A stretch of 64,000 nt of DNA from SIG299 sp964544055 (GCA_964544055.1 CAZJAA010000005.1:1-64000); one strand, 5' to 3'; shown: positions 23,705-33,984, counted from the first letter of the stretch. Translations and numbers: made by a program. Notes: generated by a model not told the origin, from the letters alone.

Positions 23705-24631
23705 CTAGTTATAATAGAATGTCTTCTTCTGTATAAATCCTACCACAACAACGAGAATAATACAAGTCACTATGGTACTTACGAGGCTGAATACGGAGCC
23801 AAGACCATAATTGTAATTGGTAAATGCAACCGTGTCGGCAAGCTTTAATACTTCGCTTTCTGCAAAGCTGTCTACAATGGTATATACAACGTTGGTAACA
23901 ATGTGCGGCATTACCATTGGGAAAGTAACCTTCCAGAATGTTTCATAACCCGTAGCACCTTCAATCTTCGCAACCTCGTACATGGAGCTTGGAATGGACT
24001 GCAAAGCGGCAATAAAGATAATAATCTGTACGCCGGACATGGCAATAATGTCATTGATTCTTGCTACCGCCGAAATAATGTAGTCTAAAAGCTTTGCCGG
24101 GAGTCCGAGGTTCATAAACATATTGATTACGTAATCAATATCAAAGGCAATCGTGGTTCCTGCGGAAGCAGTAGTTTCTGCTACCTGGCCGCTGACACCG
24201 CCCTGCATCATCATTTCACTGATTTCCATGGCAGCGGTAATTGCTTCGGAATTTAAGATTACCGGCAGGAAGAAAATGGCACGCACCACAGCTCTGCCCG
24301 GAAACTTCTTGTTTAAAAGCATTGCCATAAACAGGCTGAAGAAAGTAATCAGCGGAACGTCGATCAGCATATTCAGCACGGAGGAGGTCAATGTCTGCTT
24401 AAAGCTTCCGTGTTCAAAAAACGCATACCGGAAATTTTCCAGTCCTGCAGGAAGCAGCGTATAGCCGCCGTTGACAGCATCAATACTCATGGTTGAGAAT
24501 GAAAACTGCGTTGTTAACATCAAAGACCGCACATAAAATACGATAAATCCGACAAGCCACGGTAAAATGAACAGGTAGCCTGCTATCATTCTCTTATGCA
24601 TCAGGGATAATCTTTTTTTCTTCTTTTTCAT
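23705..24631 (-). CDS. ABC sugar transporter permease (MalF-like), second importer
   Basis: This is a 308-residue inner-membrane permease with six predicted helices and the motif YEVAKIEGATGYETFWKVTF for ATPase contact. The start (MKKKKKRLSL) follows GGAGGG, which lies inside the end of the gene upstream; the two reading frames are adjacent with no gap. That close link makes cotranscription with the DUF5696 gene very likely. It should form a heterodimer with the product of the gene downstream. Confidence 0.88.
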   Translation of the reverse strand: MKKKKKRLSLMHKRMIAGYLFILPWLVGFIVFYVRSLMLTTQFSFSTMSIDAVNGGYTLLPAGLENFRYAFFEHGSFKQTLTSSVLNMLIDVPLITFFSLFMAMLLNKKFPGRAVVRAIFFLPVILNSEAITAAMEISEMMMQGGVSGQVAETTASAGTTIAFDIDYVINMFMNLGLPAKLLDYIISAVARINDIIAMSGVQIIIFIAALQSIPSSMYEVAKIEGATGYETFWKVTFPMVMPHIVTNVVYTIVDSFAESEVLKLADTVAFTNYNYGLGSVFSLVSTIVTCIILVVVVGFIQKKTFYYN

Positions 24632-26986
24632 TTAGATTCCCTCCATTTCATAAGACATTGCAGGAATGGTCTTTCCGTCCATGCTTTCTGCTTCATCATT
24701 GTAGTTAATGTAAATTGTCACGCCGTTGGAATAGGTAACCTTTCTTACCTTTCCTGAAATTTCGTGTCCGGTGATTTCTGCTCCGGTCACATATTTTAAT
24801 GCGGCATTGACACGGTTGTAAATTTCAACTGCCTCACCCTTCCACACATCATAGGTTGTTGCGTAGAAGCTGTTCATACCGGTGTTTTTCATGCGGCTGG
24901 ATGACTGCTCAGTAAACACATAGTGTGGAGCAGAACCGGTTTCAATCATCTGAAGCACGGTAAGCGTCATATCCTCCGAGTCGTCATAGTTTAACAGGTC
25001 TGTGGAGTAGTTGATACAGCCATGGATTATCATCTGATACAGTGGAATGTTTTCATCCACAATTGCATAGGAGTTGTCACTCATCGGAACATTGATGATG
25101 TTCTCTGTATAGCCAAAGCTGTAGGCATTTGCCTGATTTACCAGAAGCTTCTTTCCAGTGCTTTCCAGCAGTTCAAGCTGTGCCAGTACTACTTCAAGTG
25201 CTTCCTCTCTGGTGATAACGTTGGTTCGTTTTTTATCCGAAATCAAATAGCTTCCCAGGTCTCTTAAGGAAATGCCGGAAATATCATACTTCTGAATATT
25301 CTTTGCAAACTTTTCCACATATCTTGGCAGGAACTTTGGTGAAAGCAGGTCATACTGCGGTTCTGCATAGCCAAGACCGGAAGTATTTCTGAGTGTGGTT
25401 GGGTTAATCAGACCAAAGCTCGCCACATAACCGGCTCCATAGTAACGGGAACCCTCCGAACTCCAGTTAAATCCGGTATCTGCAAAGGTGACACGCTGAA
25501 ATTCTACGTCCGCATACAAGGTACCTCCAAGCTCAGCGAGCTTGTCATTTAATGCTTCCAAATCGGATTTGGAACCCATTTTCTTTACCAGTCGGATGTC
25601 GTGCGGTGCATCATGATAATAGCCTTCGTTAAACCAGCCCTGCAGGTTCATAACCTGGTTGGTAATGCCTGCATTTTTCAGTTCTTCTGCCATGGCTCCG
25701 GCTTCTTCATAGGTAGTCATGGCGAATGTGCCGAGTTTCTGGATGCCTAATACATGTGCCGTTTCTTTTACACCGCCAATGACATCATAATAAAACGGCA
25801 GGTCGCTACTTTCTGTCTGCGGTGTCAGGGCACCCTTGGCAATCAGGCGTTCCCGGTAATAATTTGCCAGACCGTCATAGCCTTTATAGTCTTCGTTTAA
25901 GAACGTGTAGCGGACGGTGGCATTCATGTCATATATATCCTCTTCCAGTACATATACGTCTGTGTTGGAGGAACCAAAGTTACGCAAGTTATCCACATTT
26001 CTTAAAACAAAAATCGGATATGCGTAGTTGTAATCGTTGTACTTTCCGGAGACTTCAGCATTGACAACGGTTGTTGTGGAGCCTTTTTCTACTTCTACCA
26101 GCAGGCTTCTGTTTTCCCGGCAGATACCGAAAATCGGAAGTCTTGCCGGATTGCTGTTTTCCAGCGTGGTGTAAGTAGCTGTCATCGGATCCATGTCGTA
26201 GATATACTGGGAGTACGCCGCAGAGTTCAGCTTTCCATTGTTAAAGTTGATAATGGAGCCGGAACCGTTTGGTACAACCAGATAGCCGCTTTCGGACTTA
26301 TGTGCCGCACCCATACTTCGCAGAAGCTGGATACGGTAAATATTGCCGTTGTGTTCCTCAATCGCCTTGGTCGGGATGGAAACAACAAGGCTGTCATCCT
26401 CCAGACGGTACTCTAACGGAATTTCGAAATAAAGTCCTTCAGCACCCTCCTTGGTGACCATTTCACCGACTGTATAAATACAGCGTACGCCGTTTACAAT
26501 GCTTTCCACTGCGAATTGGTTTTTGGAGATACACTGTGTAAAGCTGTCGTAGGAACCGGTTTTTAAGGTGCTGTTATAGTAGTACACAACCATCTGGGAC
26601 TTCAGAAGGTTTTTGTTGTTTTTGTTTGCCGTTTCATCCTCATCCGCATTTAATGGATTGGAATAGGTTATCTGACCGTCTCTTTTGTCGTACACTGCCA
26701 CATTTCCGGTTGCCGTGTCGATGTAAAGCTTTAAGCAGTCATTTTCTGCCGCAAGTTCAAAACCGTCCAGCTTTTTGTCGGAGTCTGCAAGCGGTGTCCA
26801 GGTTGTTCCGGCTTCGTAGTCATAGGTGCTTAAAAAGTCACGGTATCTGTTATAGCCCACAAAATGCAGTAAATAGTAGGCAAAATAAATAACAAGTGCC
26901 ACTGCAACCAAACCCAGAATGCCGATAACAATCTTTTTTGTCAGGCTCATAGGGAGCTTAACCTTGTCTTTTTTCGATTTTTTCAT
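24632..26986 (-). CDS. Large membrane-anchored DUF5696-type protein
   Basis: This is a 784-residue protein. One N-terminal helix (KKIVIGILGLVAVALVIYFA) anchors a long extracellular part. The first 330 residues outside are beta-rich, and the following 350 look like a TIM barrel. ANYYRERLIAKGAL, LQGWFNEGYYHDAPHD, YADVEFQRVTFAD and GISLRDLGSYLISD are consistent with a glycosidase-like fold. I recall such proteins as DUF5696, next to sugar ABC permeases in Firmicutes. No catalytic residues can be assigned with confidence. It may process or hand over oligosaccharides at the importer. The gene touches the permease gene and lies 13 bases after YIP1. Confidence 0.65.
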   Translation of the reverse strand: MKKSKKDKVKLPMSLTKKIVIGILGLVAVALVIYFAYYLLHFVGYNRYRDFLSTYDYEAGTTWTPLADSDKKLDGFELAAENDCLKLYIDTATGNVAVYDKRDGQITYSNPLNADEDETANKNNKNLLKSQMVVYYYNSTLKTGSYDSFTQCISKNQFAVESIVNGVRCIYTVGEMVTKEGAEGLYFEIPLEYRLEDDSLVVSIPTKAIEEHNGNIYRIQLLRSMGAAHKSESGYLVVPNGSGSIINFNNGKLNSAAYSQYIYDMDPMTATYTTLENSNPARLPIFGICRENRSLLVEVEKGSTTTVVNAEVSGKYNDYNYAYPIFVLRNVDNLRNFGSSNTDVYVLEEDIYDMNATVRYTFLNEDYKGYDGLANYYRERLIAKGALTPQTESSDLPFYYDVIGGVKETAHVLGIQKLGTFAMTTYEEAGAMAEELKNAGITNQVMNLQGWFNEGYYHDAPHDIRLVKKMGSKSDLEALNDKLAELGGTLYADVEFQRVTFADTGFNWSSEGSRYYGAGYVASFGLINPTTLRNTSGLGYAEPQYDLLSPKFLPRYVEKFAKNIQKYDISGISLRDLGSYLISDKKRTNVITREEALEVVLAQLELLESTGKKLLVNQANAYSFGYTENIINVPMSDNSYAIVDENIPLYQMIIHGCINYSTDLLNYDDSEDMTLTVLQMIETGSAPHYVFTEQSSSRMKNTGMNSFYATTYDVWKGEAVEIYNRVNAALKYVTGAEITGHEISGKVRKVTYSNGVTIYINYNDEAESMDGKTIPAMSYEMEGI

Positions 26987-26999
26987 CGTCTAAGCCCTC

Positions 27000-27632
27000 C
27001 TATATTCTGAATACGAGCTCTGTATAAACGCTGTCAAAGAAGTTATATACCATGCCGAGCAGGTTGCTTAACAGCAACAGCAAAAACACAATAATCAGAG
27101 CTGCAAGAAAAGTAATCAATAAGGTCAGTAACGTTTTACCAATCGTGTAGTTATGTACCTGCATAATGCCAATCAGCATCATAATGACACCGTATGCAAT
27201 GCCGACACCGATTAACAGTCCGTAGAACGCCTGCTCGTCATCTGCAATAAACTGGCTGATAATCGTTGCTGCAAGGATGACAACCGTAATCGGAACCGTA
27301 CCATAACCAATGGCAATGGCAATGTCTTTCATGCGTCCTTCGCCACCCATTAAACAAGTGACGGACCAGTTGCTGGCACACAGCAACAGATAAAACGCCA
27401 TAACACCTATCAATTCGTATAAGGCATCTACGCTTCTTGGATTAATGTCATTTACGACAAAGCTTGCCAGCAGGCGGTTTGCTGTAAAGCTAATGGAGAA
27501 GAAGAATACCATCAGTACTGCAAGAGGCACGCTGCCGTATTCCCGGTGACGAATCCAGTAATATCCGTCCATTGGATGGCTGATGGTGTAAAACATATAC
27601 GACCATTTTTGTTTGGAGAAATATTTACCCAT
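27000..27632 (-). CDS. YIP1-family membrane protein
   Basis: This is a 210-residue protein with five predicted membrane helices, for example VPLAVLMVFFFSISFTANRL and IVFLLLLLSNLLGMVYNFFD. The short cytoplasmic start HPMDGYYWIRHREYGSVPLA is typical of bacterial YIP1/DUF1282 proteins that accompany sugar transport genes. Its function in bacteria is unknown. It overlaps the NHL-protein gene by one base and precedes the DUF5696 gene by 13 bases, so the three are probably made together. Confidence 0.75.
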   Translation of the reverse strand: MGKYFSKQKWSYMFYTISHPMDGYYWIRHREYGSVPLAVLMVFFFSISFTANRLLASFVVNDINPRSVDALYELIGVMAFYLLLCASNWSVTCLMGGEGRMKDIAIAIGYGTVPITVVILAATIISQFIADDEQAFYGLLIGVGIAYGVIMMLIGIMQVHNYTIGKTLLTLLITFLAALIIVFLLLLLSNLLGMVYNFFDSVYTELVFRI

Positions 27633-29113
27633 TATTCAACTTCTCCTTTCTTTTTCTTCTTTACCTGTTTCCATACAACCCACACTACAATCAAAGCCAT
27701 GGCTCCGGTTAAAATCCAGCTTGCGTTGTCTGTAAGAATCTGATTGCGGTAACGTTTGTAAGCGATGGAATAATAATCTCTTGCCATGCCGATTTCCAGA
27801 TAATGCATTGCTTTTTCGTAATCACCTGCGGTAAGATATGCCTTACCGATACCGGTGTTGGCAAGCTCGTTATTTTCGTCCAATTGGAGAACTCTTTCCC
27901 ACAGGGCAACTGCTTCGGCTTCGTCACCGTCATAACGGAGTGCTACGGCTTCGTTAATGAGCCGTCCGTATTCGGTTTCTTCAAAGCAAAGGATGGCGCC
28001 CTTGGTAGCGTCCAGCACGGCAATTCGTCCGCCGATGTCCTCCACGGCTACTGGAAGGGTAAAGGTTCCTTCCTGGGTTCCACGTCCGCCAAAGATATAT
28101 AAGAGATTGCCTTCGTGGTCATAGGTGAAAATTCGTCCGCGAAGACGATCCAAGCAGGAGTAGATGCCGTTTCCTCTGTATACCACGTCGGTAAACTGGG
28201 AAGCACCGGAATATTCGCTGCTGCCTTGAATCTGTAAGTCGCCGCCCACGTCTTCGTTTTTTCCCTTTTTGATAACGTCCTCACCACGCGGGTTTAAACG
28301 TCTGACTCCCTGAATGCCGTTGGCATCAATGTTGGAAGCATAAACAAAGCCCTCTGGATCGATGTCGATACCGGTAAATTCCGTTGGGATGTAAAGCTGC
28401 TGGTTGGCACGTTCTTCCTTGGAAGCAAGTCGTTTCCAGAATTTATCCCATGCCGAAATTTCTACGTTAATGGTTCCGAAGAAGTTGGAAAACTGTCCGT
28501 TGCTTTCGAATACCATAATACCTTCGAACATATTCTGTGCAACTACATAGACACGGTCTGCATAGTCCACGGCAATTTTCAATGGGCTGAATACAAAGTT
28601 GTCATCCAGACTTTCTGATTCCGGATTTTCAATAATCTGTACCAGTGCATCTGTTTCATCCAAAACAACAACTCTCATGTTTTTTGTGTCAGATATGTAC
28701 ACCCAGCCACGTTTGGAAACGCAGACACCGTATGGGGTTTTAAATTTGTCTTCGGTTTCTCCGTTCTGGAACGAAGAAATGACTTTTACTACTTTTTTCA
28801 TGGCAGAGTCCAGAACAACAATACGGTTGTTGTTGGTATCTGCAATGTAAATGTCACCGTTCGGAGCCTGACACATGTCCTGTGGACTGTTTAGCTTGCC
28901 CAGAGGCTCACCATTCCATGTAAAATCCAGTCCAGTTACCGAGCCAGACGGAATATACGGAGCCGGAGTGTAATGTATGTACTCTCTGTAATCATAGTTG
29001 TAAGAATCGTATGGCAATTCGTCTGCCAGAGCTGCTACCCCTTCTGTCGTAAAAAGAACAACAAGTGCCAGACAAAAAGAGATAACTGCTTTAAATTTGA
29101 AACATTTTCTCAT
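27632..29113 (-). CDS. Exported NHL beta-propeller protein with TPR and C-terminal anchor
   Basis: This is a 493-residue protein with a signal peptide (FKAVISFCLALVVLFTTEGV). NHL-type propeller blades follow at about 60-385; the clearest are SPQDMCQAPNGDIYIADTNN and TPYGVCVSKRGWVYISDTKN. One or two TPR helices cover about 400-455 (NTGIGKAYLTAGDYEKAMHY). A C-terminal helix (ILTGAMALIVVWVVWKQ) and a lysine-rich tail anchor it. The propeller faces outward. It could bind polysaccharide or organise the importer; this is inference. The gene lies between two permease genes in one operon. Confidence 0.72.
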   Translation of the reverse strand: MRKCFKFKAVISFCLALVVLFTTEGVAALADELPYDSYNYDYREYIHYTPAPYIPSGSVTGLDFTWNGEPLGKLNSPQDMCQAPNGDIYIADTNNNRIVVLDSAMKKVVKVISSFQNGETEDKFKTPYGVCVSKRGWVYISDTKNMRVVVLDETDALVQIIENPESESLDDNFVFSPLKIAVDYADRVYVVAQNMFEGIMVFESNGQFSNFFGTINVEISAWDKFWKRLASKEERANQQLYIPTEFTGIDIDPEGFVYASNIDANGIQGVRRLNPRGEDVIKKGKNEDVGGDLQIQGSSEYSGASQFTDVVYRGNGIYSCLDRLRGRIFTYDHEGNLLYIFGGRGTQEGTFTLPVAVEDIGGRIAVLDATKGAILCFEETEYGRLINEAVALRYDGDEAEAVALWERVLQLDENNELANTGIGKAYLTAGDYEKAMHYLEIGMARDYYSIAYKRYRNQILTDNASWILTGAMALIVVWVVWKQVKKKKKGEVE

Positions 29114-29129
29114 ATTCTCTGCCCTCCCA

Positions 29130-30020
29130 TTATTCTTTCATACCGGATGATGTCATAGTTTCCAGAACGTTACTCTGACAAATCAGGAAGAAAGTAATCG
29201 GCACTGCTGCAATGATAAAGGTTACGGCTGCTGCCGCACCGGCTCTTGCTGCGCCGCCGGCGGAAATCTGATACAGTGCGTACTGCAACGGTTTTAACTG
29301 TTCGTCACGAAGGAACGTACCGCCGGTATTTCCCCACATCTGCTGGAACTGGAAGATTGCCAGTGTCAGCCATGCCGGTTTTACGTTTGGCATAACTATA
29401 CTCCAGAAAATACGGAATTCGCCTGCTCCATCCAGTCTTGCCGATTCCATTAAGGAATCCGGAAGCTGTTCCATGAACTGTTTCATCAGATAAAGGCCCA
29501 TTCCAAAGGAGCACGCCGGTAAAATCAGTGCCCAGTAGCTGTTGTTGATGCCCAGCCACGAAATAATCATGTACTGCGGTGTCTGTGTTACGGTCCAGGA
29601 AAACATCATGGACAGCACTACCATCTGGAACAGGATTTTCTTTCCCGGAAAATCATGCTTTGCCAGAGGATACGCAGCAAGGGAAGCAATAATAACGTGC
29701 CCCACCATACCGCCGCCGGTAATAATCACTGTGTTTAACATATATCTGGAAAATGGTACCCAGGTGTCATTCATCAGAATAAACAGGTCAGAGAAATTTT
29801 CCAGCGTAGGGTTACGGACAAAAATCTTTGGTGGGAACTGGAACAGTTCGTCAAGTGGCTTTAAGGCGTTGTTGATTACCATAACAAGCGGAATAGCCAT
29901 TGCCACACCACAAATACCCATGAGGACAAACAGCAGGGTGTTGCCCGCCATGGAACGGTTTAATTTTCTCTCTCTTCTCTTAAAGAGGCGTCTGCGTCTT
30001 TTTTTGATTTTCTCAGCCAT
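29130..30020 (-). CDS. ABC sugar transporter permease (MalG-like), first importer
   Basis: This is a 296-residue membrane protein with six helices and the ATPase contact loop MESARLDGAGEFRIFWSIVM. The first 25 residues are strongly basic (KIKKRRRRLFKRRERK). It overlaps the upstream permease by one base, so the subunits are translated in step. With the binding protein at 30980 it forms the first importer of the locus. The ATPase is not encoded here. Confidence 0.88.
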   Translation of the reverse strand: MAEKIKKRRRRLFKRRERKLNRSMAGNTLLFVLMGICGVAMAIPLVMVINNALKPLDELFQFPPKIFVRNPTLENFSDLFILMNDTWVPFSRYMLNTVIITGGGMVGHVIIASLAAYPLAKHDFPGKKILFQMVVLSMMFSWTVTQTPQYMIISWLGINNSYWALILPACSFGMGLYLMKQFMEQLPDSLMESARLDGAGEFRIFWSIVMPNVKPAWLTLAIFQFQQMWGNTGGTFLRDEQLKPLQYALYQISAGGAARAGAAAAVTFIIAAVPITFFLICQSNVLETMTSSGMKE

Positions 30021-30964
30021 TATTCGCCCACCCTCCTTAACAGTCTCTGTACTAACATATTGCTTCCTACCATGAGCAGGAATAATACGGTAGCAATCGC
30101 AGAAGCATAACCCATTTCAAATCGTACCGTACCATAGTCAAGCAAGTGGGTTACTACGGTTGCACCAGCATAGTTTACCGATGGGTTACCGGCAAGCTGC
30201 AGGGATACATCAGCAATTGCAAATGCCTGCGTAATCTGCATTACCGCACCGAACATCAGCTGCGGCTTCATTGCAGGAAGTGTAACATACCATAATTCCT
30301 GCCAGCGGTTTTTAATGCCGTCCAGGGCTGCTGCTTCGTACATACTGCGGTCTACAGTCTGCAAACCTGCAATAAAGGAGAGGAAGCCGGTACCAAGGGA
30401 CAGCCAGAGCTGAACCACAATCAGAACCGGAAGGACGTATTTTTCCGTCTGCATCCACTGTACCGCTTCATCCAGAATGCCAAGCTCCATCAGGATACCG
30501 TTTAAGTAACCGTAACGGTCACCGGTAAGAATTAAGTTCCATACCACATAGGCATTACCACAGATGGATGGAGCATAGAAAATCAGGGTAAGAAACGCTC
30601 TGAGCTTTCCTTTAAATTCGTTGATAATCCATGCAAAAAGGAGACACAGCATATAGCTGACCGGTCCGGTTACTACTGCCAGAATCAAGGTGTTTTTTAA
30701 GGATTTCATAAAAATATCGTCTTCTAAAAACAGCTTGATATAGTTTTTCCAGCCTACAAACTGAGGCATTTCCAGCATATTGTAATAAGTAAAGCTGATG
30801 CCGATTGCCATAAGCACCGGCAATACCGTAAAGAAAAAGAACAGGATAAAATACGGAGCCAGCATAATGTAGGACGCTCTGGATTTTTTTATGCGATACC
30901 GAAGCGTGCCCTGTTTTTTTGCTATTTCCAATGCACTTTCGGATCTGTCTTTTTTATCCGCCAT
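30020..30964 (-). CDS. ABC sugar transporter permease (MalF-like), first importer
   Basis: This is a 314-residue permease with six predicted helices. YEAAALDGIKNRWQELWYVT is the cytoplasmic loop that contacts the ATPase. The long N-terminal stretch is polar (DKKDRSESALEIAKK). The gene follows the fused binding-protein gene after 15 bases and overlaps the next permease by one base. It is not closely similar to the permease at 23705, so the two importers are not a recent duplication. Confidence 0.88.
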   Translation of the reverse strand: MADKKDRSESALEIAKKQGTLRYRIKKSRASYIMLAPYFILFFFFTVLPVLMAIGISFTYYNMLEMPQFVGWKNYIKLFLEDDIFMKSLKNTLILAVVTGPVSYMLCLLFAWIINEFKGKLRAFLTLIFYAPSICGNAYVVWNLILTGDRYGYLNGILMELGILDEAVQWMQTEKYVLPVLIVVQLWLSLGTGFLSFIAGLQTVDRSMYEAAALDGIKNRWQELWYVTLPAMKPQLMFGAVMQITQAFAIADVSLQLAGNPSVNYAGATVVTHLLDYGTVRFEMGYASAIATVLFLLMVGSNMLVQRLLRRVGE

Positions 30965-30979
30965 GATTTAAGCTCCTTT

Positions 30980-33964
30980 CTATTTATCTAACTTCAGTTC
31001 TTCTCTCTTATAAGCGATTTCAGCATTGATATAAATCACCTGATCCATCAGCTCTTCTCGAGGGAAGGAGGTATCCGGCGTTGTTACTACCGAATAGAAT
31101 GCGTTGTTTACGTTTCGCCAGGAATAATAACCACCCGGTACCTGAGGAATACCTGTTGCCCATTCCATGGATTCTTCGAGTGCCTTGAAGTCGTTAACCG
31201 GCCAAGCCATATTTGTGAAAGCTTCATAGTTTGCGGTAGGTACACGCGCTGCAGAACCCATTAAGGATTCCATTTCACGTCCGTACATGGTCTGTGTTTC
31301 TGCGGATGTCCACCATTTTAAGAACTCCCAGGACTCTTCTTTATATTCCGTATCTGCCATAATCATGCTTGCAAGACCGGTGCAGGCTACGGAATGGTTC
31401 ACCGTGCCGTCTGCCTGTACCGTGCCCGGAATCTGGGTGAAGCTCCACAAGCCGGCGATATCCGGTGCGGATACGGCAAAGTTGTTATAAGTGGTGTAGT
31501 CCGCAATGATAATCGGACATTCACCAGTACGGAAACGCTCTTCCACGCTGGTTGCACGGTCAAGCTTATAATCGGTATAATAGTTACAGAACATTTTAAA
31601 TACGTTTACTGCAATATCGGAATCCAGTGCAGATGCCGTGCCGTCTTCTGTGTAATAGGCACCGCCGTTCTGATACAGCAGGGAAGCAAATATCTGCTCT
31701 GTCGGCAGCATACCAAATTCCATCTGGTTTTTGGCAAGTACGGTCATTGCTACCTTTACGTCATCCCAGGTTTCCGGAAGCTCCATACCGATTTCTGCCA
31801 GAATGTCTTTCCGGTAGAACATTACAGGATAGGTAATGGTTTCCGGAAGAGCGTACAGCTTATTGTCATATTCAAACTGGGTATATGCTGCTGCCGGAAA
31901 TCTTTCCAGAACCTCAGCATAGTCAGAAAACTGTGTGAGGTCAAGCACCGCACTACGGATACCGTAGTTGACCGGTGTATCGTTACCTGTATTTAATACG
32001 GCACCGGCGGCACCATTGGTATTTGCAACCTGAATTGCCACATCCGGGCCTTCTCCAACCAGATTTGCCTTTAACAGTGTTGTCATGTCAACCAGCTGCA
32101 CGTTTACACTGATGCCGGTTTTATTGGTAAAGGTTTCATCGATTAACGATTTGATAACGTTTGCCTGGTCACGTCCGGAACCAACCCAGAGTGTCAGTAC
32201 CGTAGCATCTTCATCCTCGGAAATACTACCGATATTGTTGTAGTCAATCACAAAGGAGTAATACAGTCGTTTTACTTCGTGCAGCAGGCCTGTAAAGAAA
32301 GAAGCATCTCTTTCTTCCGGTTTTGTATCCGGAGAATATACGGTAATACAGTCTACTGCAAGCGGCTGGCTGATAACCTGTGTAATCCAGTTACCACACG
32401 CACGCACATTAATTTTATAAGAGCCAATGACACGGACAAAATATTCGTTGTCCTTAATCAGGTCATCGAGCTGGTCTCTCATCGTAAGAAGAACCGTCTT
32501 TTTATCTGAGTTTTTGCCCGCTACCACATCCAGCTTTTCCAGTGCAAGATTGATAATGTCTCTTGCGGCAATCAGTTCGGAATTCAGTTCCGGCAGAGTT
32601 GCTTCAATCTGGTAGTCACGGTAGGTATCCGGTGCTACACCGGTTACTTTGATTACTCGTCTGTAAATATCGTTCAGCTTCTGCACTGCTTCTTCTACAA
32701 GACCAACAATTTCGGAGAAATCACCGAGTACCACCTCCATGCGGATGGTGTGGGTACCTGCCTCCAGATAAAACTTGTATGGTGTTCCGGTTTCATCACT
32801 TATGATATCCGTTCTCCAGTTCTGAGCATAGCCAAATTCATAATTTGACATTTCAGCAAACGGAACCTCGCCGTCAATCGTGATTCGTCTGGAAACAGCA
32901 ACACCACGGCTGAAATTCTGTTTGTCGTGCAGGGAAATCTGGTAATAACCGCTTTCGTTTACATCAAACTGCCATTCAATCCATTGGCCAACCAGTCTCC
33001 AGGAATTGCCGCCAATCGTGTTGTTTAACAGCTCCTTGGCACTGGACGGAACTACCTCGGCAGATCCCTGATCCTGCTGCGGATAAAGCATCTGGGAAGA
33101 AGTCTTGGTTGCATATTCTGCCTCAATGGTAATAAGCTTTCCGGAGGAATCCTTTGCTCCTGCCGCATCCTGTTCTGCTTTCACTGCTTCGTAGGACGGA
33201 GTTTCTTTTGCATGGTCTAACACAATTTTGTGAATCATCATCGGTTCCTTGATAGAAACTACGCTGATGGTGTGAGTACCCTTGCTGAAGTATACTGACA
33301 AAGGTGTGGTAATATAACCGTCACTGTCATATACATATCTGGTCTGCCATTCCGGAATTTCCACACTTCCCGGCTTTACATCATTGCCCTGGTTGTCTTT
33401 TTCCCAGAGCTTTATGGTTACGCCGTTCTCGTTGACAGCCGTTTCATCAACCTCACTCATCCATACACGGGAGAAGGTTACCAGCGACAACTCTTTAAAC
33501 GGAAGCACACCGTCCACAAAAATACTGCGTTCGATATCCGAGTTTTTACCCTCTACCGGATAATATACAAAGGAAAGATTGTAGAAGCCTGCTTCCTCAA
33601 TGTTCACTTCGTACTCAATTAACGCATTTTCCGTTGTCAGAAGGCTTTCACCCGCCATACCGTCGTAGTCGGTATAAATCTGCGGCTGTACTGCTTTGCC
33701 GTCTTCTTCATAGCGGACATAGTTTTCTGAACCAATTTCCACCACGTTGTCCGGATATGCTGCATCGCTGTGTTGTTCTACATAGTTTTTGTAGCTTAGG
33801 ATAGAATCATCGATATTATAAGTTCCGATAATATCTTCAAAATCTTCCATGCTCAGGTTGGTCTGTGCTCCGGATTCTTTGTAAAGCCCCGGATATACCA
33901 TCCACAGCACAAGTGCCGCAGCCACAAAGACCAATGCCTTTTTCCACACGCCTTTTCCTTTCAT
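30980..33964 (-). CDS. Membrane-anchored solute-binding protein fused to carbohydrate-binding modules
   Basis: This protein has 994 residues, about twice the usual length. One N-terminal helix (KKALVFVAAALVLWMVYPGL) anchors it; there is no lipobox. Two beta-sandwich modules follow at about 60-270 (IEYEVNIEEAGFYNLSFVYY) and 275-420 (WRLVGQWIEWQFDVNESGYY), both of the CBM35-like type. A helical part covers about 420-560. The family 1 solute-binding domain occupies about 610-990 (TVLTLWVGSGRDQANVIKSL, GEGPDVAIQVANTNGAAG, YALPETITYPVMFYRKDIL). The modules may catch polymer ends and feed the binding domain. It is followed closely by its permease genes. Confidence 0.82.
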   Translation of the reverse strand: MKGKGVWKKALVFVAAALVLWMVYPGLYKESGAQTNLSMEDFEDIIGTYNIDDSILSYKNYVEQHSDAAYPDNVVEIGSENYVRYEEDGKAVQPQIYTDYDGMAGESLLTTENALIEYEVNIEEAGFYNLSFVYYPVEGKNSDIERSIFVDGVLPFKELSLVTFSRVWMSEVDETAVNENGVTIKLWEKDNQGNDVKPGSVEIPEWQTRYVYDSDGYITTPLSVYFSKGTHTISVVSIKEPMMIHKIVLDHAKETPSYEAVKAEQDAAGAKDSSGKLITIEAEYATKTSSQMLYPQQDQGSAEVVPSSAKELLNNTIGGNSWRLVGQWIEWQFDVNESGYYQISLHDKQNFSRGVAVSRRITIDGEVPFAEMSNYEFGYAQNWRTDIISDETGTPYKFYLEAGTHTIRMEVVLGDFSEIVGLVEEAVQKLNDIYRRVIKVTGVAPDTYRDYQIEATLPELNSELIAARDIINLALEKLDVVAGKNSDKKTVLLTMRDQLDDLIKDNEYFVRVIGSYKINVRACGNWITQVISQPLAVDCITVYSPDTKPEERDASFFTGLLHEVKRLYYSFVIDYNNIGSISEDEDATVLTLWVGSGRDQANVIKSLIDETFTNKTGISVNVQLVDMTTLLKANLVGEGPDVAIQVANTNGAAGAVLNTGNDTPVNYGIRSAVLDLTQFSDYAEVLERFPAAAYTQFEYDNKLYALPETITYPVMFYRKDILAEIGMELPETWDDVKVAMTVLAKNQMEFGMLPTEQIFASLLYQNGGAYYTEDGTASALDSDIAVNVFKMFCNYYTDYKLDRATSVEERFRTGECPIIIADYTTYNNFAVSAPDIAGLWSFTQIPGTVQADGTVNHSVACTGLASMIMADTEYKEESWEFLKWWTSAETQTMYGREMESLMGSAARVPTANYEAFTNMAWPVNDFKALEESMEWATGIPQVPGGYYSWRNVNNAFYSVVTTPDTSFPREELMDQVIYINAEIAYKREELKLDK

Positions 33965-33984
33965 AGTAAGCTTTGCCTCCTTGT

